A stretch of 64,000 nucleotides of DNA from an uncultured Alistipes sp. (GTDB taxonomy: Bacteria; Bacteroidota; Bacteroidia; Bacteroidales; Rikenellaceae): positions 30,846 through 94,845 of the forward strand of contig NZ_CASFQD010000055.1 of the NCBI RefSeq assembly GCF_949296715.1, in the 5' to 3' direction. The stretch's first letter is position 1, and the number at the start of each line of letters is the position of its first letter. The position numbers and the translations under genes are program-made. The notes under the pieces are model-generated. The model made no database searches and was not told where the DNA came from. It worked only from the letters and a program-made list of their open reading frames with translations. Positions 62,181 through 64,000 of the stretch are shown piece after piece.

Positions 62181-63227
62181 TTACTTCTTAGCATAACCCG
62201 TAGCCCGTCCTTTGCCGACTTTCTCTATGAAACCTGCCTCAAGCAATTCTTTCAAGGTACGTTCAATGGTTGTTTCGCTAATGTCGGGGCAAAGTGTGGC
62301 TATGTCTGATTTTTTGACCACACCGAGCTTTTTCTCAAACACCGCCTTTACTCTATCAGCCTTTGACAACTTACGATATTTCAGATGTTCTATGCGGTCT
62401 TGGAACTCATTATATCCTTTCAGTACAACTCCCAAGTAATATCGTACAAATGAGGTGTAATCACTCATGTCATTATGCCATTCAATGGAACTGTTCTGCA
62501 AGGCTTCATAATAGGTTTCCTTTGTCTTTTCTATTAACATTTCCATACTGACATATTTCCCTACGATATAACCGCTACGATACAGCAATAGCAAAGTCAG
62601 CAAACGGCTCATACGTCCGTTGCCATCATTGAACGGGTGGATGCAAAGGAAGTCAAGAATGAACATCGGAATCAACAGCAACGGGTCGTACTCCCCACGC
62701 TCAATGGCATTGTTAAACTCATTACACAAGTTCTCCATTGCTTCCGGTGTTTGAAACGCAGGAACGGGCATAAATCTTACTCTCTGTTGTCCGTCTTTAC
62801 TTGATTCTGCAATTACATTATCTGTATTCTTGAATCTGCCACTAGTATCGCTACTGCTAAAACTGTACAAGTCACGATGCAATTGCAGGATATTGTTCGG
62901 ACGGATAGGGATATACTCATAGCTGTCATGGACGGTAGCCAAAACCTCCCTATATCCTGCAATCTCCTCTTCGGAACGGTTTCGAGGTTCTGCCTTTTCC
63001 ATTACCAATGCTTCCAATCTCTCGTCTGATGTATATATACCTTCAATCTTATTGGATGCCTTTGTACTCTGAATCTTGGCTATATCCAATAATGCTGTCA
63101 ACACATCGGACTCTGCTTCTATATACAGCTCCTGCTTTCCTCTAAACTCATGCAATGAGGATAACATATTGACAATGTCGGGTGTCAATAGCTGCTTGGG
63201 AGTTTCCTTGTAATCAAATGTATGCAT
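62181..63227 (-). CDS. Fic-domain protein of the ICE-like element
   Basis: 348 residues. The autoinhibitory SNKIEG (58-63, S-x3-E-G) precedes the Fic core HPFNDGNGR (197-205) with catalytic His, so it is a class II, self-inhibited Fic enzyme that would modify a target protein with AMP. The last about 80 residues form a winged helix (LCPDISETTIERTLKELLEAGFIEKVGKGRATGYA), suggesting DNA binding or self-regulation. Compared with the Fic at 42420 the HTH is at the opposite end, so the two are not close copies. Targets unknown. Confidence 0.88.
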   Translation of the reverse strand: MHTFDYKETPKQLLTPDIVNMLSSLHEFRGKQELYIEAESDVLTALLDIAKIQSTKASNKIEGIYTSDERLEALVMEKAEPRNRSEEEIAGYREVLATVHDSYEYIPIRPNNILQLHRDLYSFSSSDTSGRFKNTDNVIAESSKDGQQRVRFMPVPAFQTPEAMENLCNEFNNAIERGEYDPLLLIPMFILDFLCIHPFNDGNGRMSRLLTLLLLYRSGYIVGKYVSMEMLIEKTKETYYEALQNSSIEWHNDMSDYTSFVRYYLGVVLKGYNEFQDRIEHLKYRKLSKADRVKAVFEKKLGVVKKSDIATLCPDISETTIERTLKELLEAGFIEKVGKGRATGYAKK

Positions 63228-63335
63228 ACCTTAATATTATTTATCGGTGCAAAGTTAATGTTTTTCTGCCTCATAAAAGAAAAATCTGCATCATTTTTAC
63301 CGTTTATGATGCAGATTCTGATAAGATGATGCAGA

Positions 63336-63644
63336 TTAAGTGTCTTTCAAACGATACGCCTCCTTGAATCCGCTCATGATTGTCCGTTGCACATCGGAGG
63401 TTCGGTAGAGGATTTTGCCACCTACCTGAATATAGGATAAGATGCCGTTGTTGCGGTAATCCTGCAAAGTTCTTCGGCTTACTTTCAAAATATGAGCGAC
63501 CTCCTTGTCGGTCAGCAGTTCATCGTTGAACGCACCCGGCTGTCGACTTTCAAACATCTTCTCAATCGACATCAATAGCCTGTCGATGCTTGAGTGGAAC
63601 ATCTTTACCCACTCATGGTCTTTCTCTCTGATTTCATTGTTCAT
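63336..63644 (-). CDS. Excisionase-like helix-turn-helix protein
   Basis: 102 residues. The C-terminal half has the MerR/excisionase HTH (LLTDKEVAHILKVSRRTLQDYRNNGILSYIQVGGKILYR, about 42-82). The N-terminal half is a charged helix (VKMFHSSIDRLLMSIEKMF). Such small proteins steer integration or excision of Bacteroides elements. It lies between the second HTH gene and the Fic gene, all on the minus strand. Confidence 0.8.
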   Translation of the reverse strand: MNNEIREKDHEWVKMFHSSIDRLLMSIEKMFESRQPGAFNDELLTDKEVAHILKVSRRTLQDYRNNGILSYIQVGGKILYRTSDVQRTIMSGFKEAYRLKDT

Positions 63645-63688
63645 AGGCTCTAAGTATTATTTGTTGTTACTTTACTCATTACAGTCGG

Positions 63689-64000
63689 TCAAATGGTTCG
63701 ACCTCGCCATTTGGCTTCCTTGCGTCTATCCTCCACAATCCTGATAATGCGTTCAACATCTTCGGGACGGTAGTAGGTCTTGTTGCCAATCTTGCTGAAT
63801 GCAAGCGTTCCGTTATCACGAAGTGTTTGTAATGTTCTCGGACTGATACGCAGCTTTCTACATACATCGTGATTATCCATCCACTCGTCAATTTTCTTCT
63901 CACCGTGTCGGCGACAAAGGTTATCCACTCGCTGCACGAAGTACTCAAACTTGGCAGCAATTCCCTCAAAGGTTCTCTCTTCAAAACTGATGATGTTCAT
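63689..64000 (-). CDS. Second excisionase-like helix-turn-helix protein
   Basis: 103 residues whose ATG occupies the last three bases of the window (64000-63998); an earlier in-frame start could lie outside. Same layout as its neighbour: a helical N-terminus and a MerR/excisionase HTH (NHDVCRKLRISPRTLQTLRDNGTLAFSKIGNKTYYR, about 44-79). The pair probably form the DNA-binding regulators of excision. Confidence 0.8.
   Translation of the reverse strand: MNIISFEERTFEGIAAKFEYFVQRVDNLCRRHGEKKIDEWMDNHDVCRKLRISPRTLQTLRDNGTLAFSKIGNKTYYRPEDVERIIRIVEDRRKEAKWRGRTI

Larger units (their letters stand above)
58730..64000. mobile_element. Left part of a conjugative-transposon-like (ICE) element
   Basis: From here the DNA is AT-richer and the genes are typical of Bacteroides integrative elements: two tandem tyrosine recombinases, a RhuM-like protein, a structured spacer, a Fic protein and two excisionase-type HTH proteins. 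Transfer genes would lie beyond the right edge. It interrupts an older integrase gene. Confidence 0.75.

Noticed and set aside
1..64000. CRISPR array or tRNA/rRNA genes
   Set aside because: I saw no regularly spaced direct repeats and no cloverleaf or rRNA sequence on either strand; a covariance-model scan was not possible.

Overview
This window looks like a chromosome segment of a GC-rich Bacteroidales bacterium, most probably Alistipes (Rikenellaceae). The signs are Bacteroidetes-type promoters (TTG or TTTG, then about 19-20 bp, then TAnnTTTG), TonB-dependent receptors with carboxypeptidase-regulatory-like N-termini, families such as DUF4857, DUF4876 and DUF6850, and Bacteroidetes-type conjugative-transposon integrases. 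The genus is an inference from composition and gene content; no 16S gene is present.

Core, GC-rich part (1 to about 40.7 kb). The left edge cuts the rho gene (minus strand), whose visible part encodes the Rho N-domain and a long disordered insert. A three-gene RND efflux operon (adaptor, pump, outer-membrane factor; 1.0-6.8 kb) follows a perfect 17-bp inverted repeat. A TPP riboswitch then heads a nine-gene thiamine operon (thiS, tenI-like, thiE, thiG, thiH, thiF-like, a SAM methyltransferase, tenA, thiD; 6.9-13.3 kb), with hairpin terminators on both sides. Next come a DUF6624 exported protein, a glutamine synthetase, a proline-rich lipoprotein, and a glycerol operon (glpA, glpB, glpC, glpK, glpF and an outer-membrane beta-barrel; 16.9-24.1 kb) preceded by repeated AAACRAAAT half-sites. 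After an alcohol dehydrogenase, two blocks of opposite strand (25.4-39.7 kb) form what I infer to be one outer-to-inner-membrane uptake locus: two TonB-dependent receptors, a DUF4876 lipoprotein, a DUF6850 barrel and an exported lipoprotein on the minus strand; an OB-like lipoprotein, a PepSY-type membrane protein, an ABC ATPase and permease, and a DUF4857 protein on the plus strand.

Accessory part (about 40.7-64 kb). This starts with an SDR dehydrogenase, a frameshifted gene, a Fic protein with a palindromic operator inside its promoter, and a small fragment resembling a phage terminase small subunit. A three-gene set follows (RelA-type HD hydrolase with a C-terminal HTH, a Cdd1-like helix-hairpin-helix protein, DUF1848). 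From 45.7 to 56.8 kb lies a phage tail module on the minus strand (tail protein, holin-like protein, P5-like lysis protein, tape measure, tail fibre, small protein, BspA-like repeat protein) with no capsid, portal or large terminase in view. A very AT-rich plus-strand gene for a TIR-domain protein with WG-like repeats and its own promoter sits inside this module (48.9-50.8 kb). It is the best candidate here for an undescribed phage-defence or phage-exclusion factor. Two unrecognised genes and a truncated integrase follow.

At about 58.73 kb the composition drops and a conjugative-transposon-like element begins: tandem tyrosine recombinases, a RhuM/Bro-like protein, a strongly structured intergenic region, a second Fic protein and two excisionase-like HTH proteins. 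It runs off the right edge.
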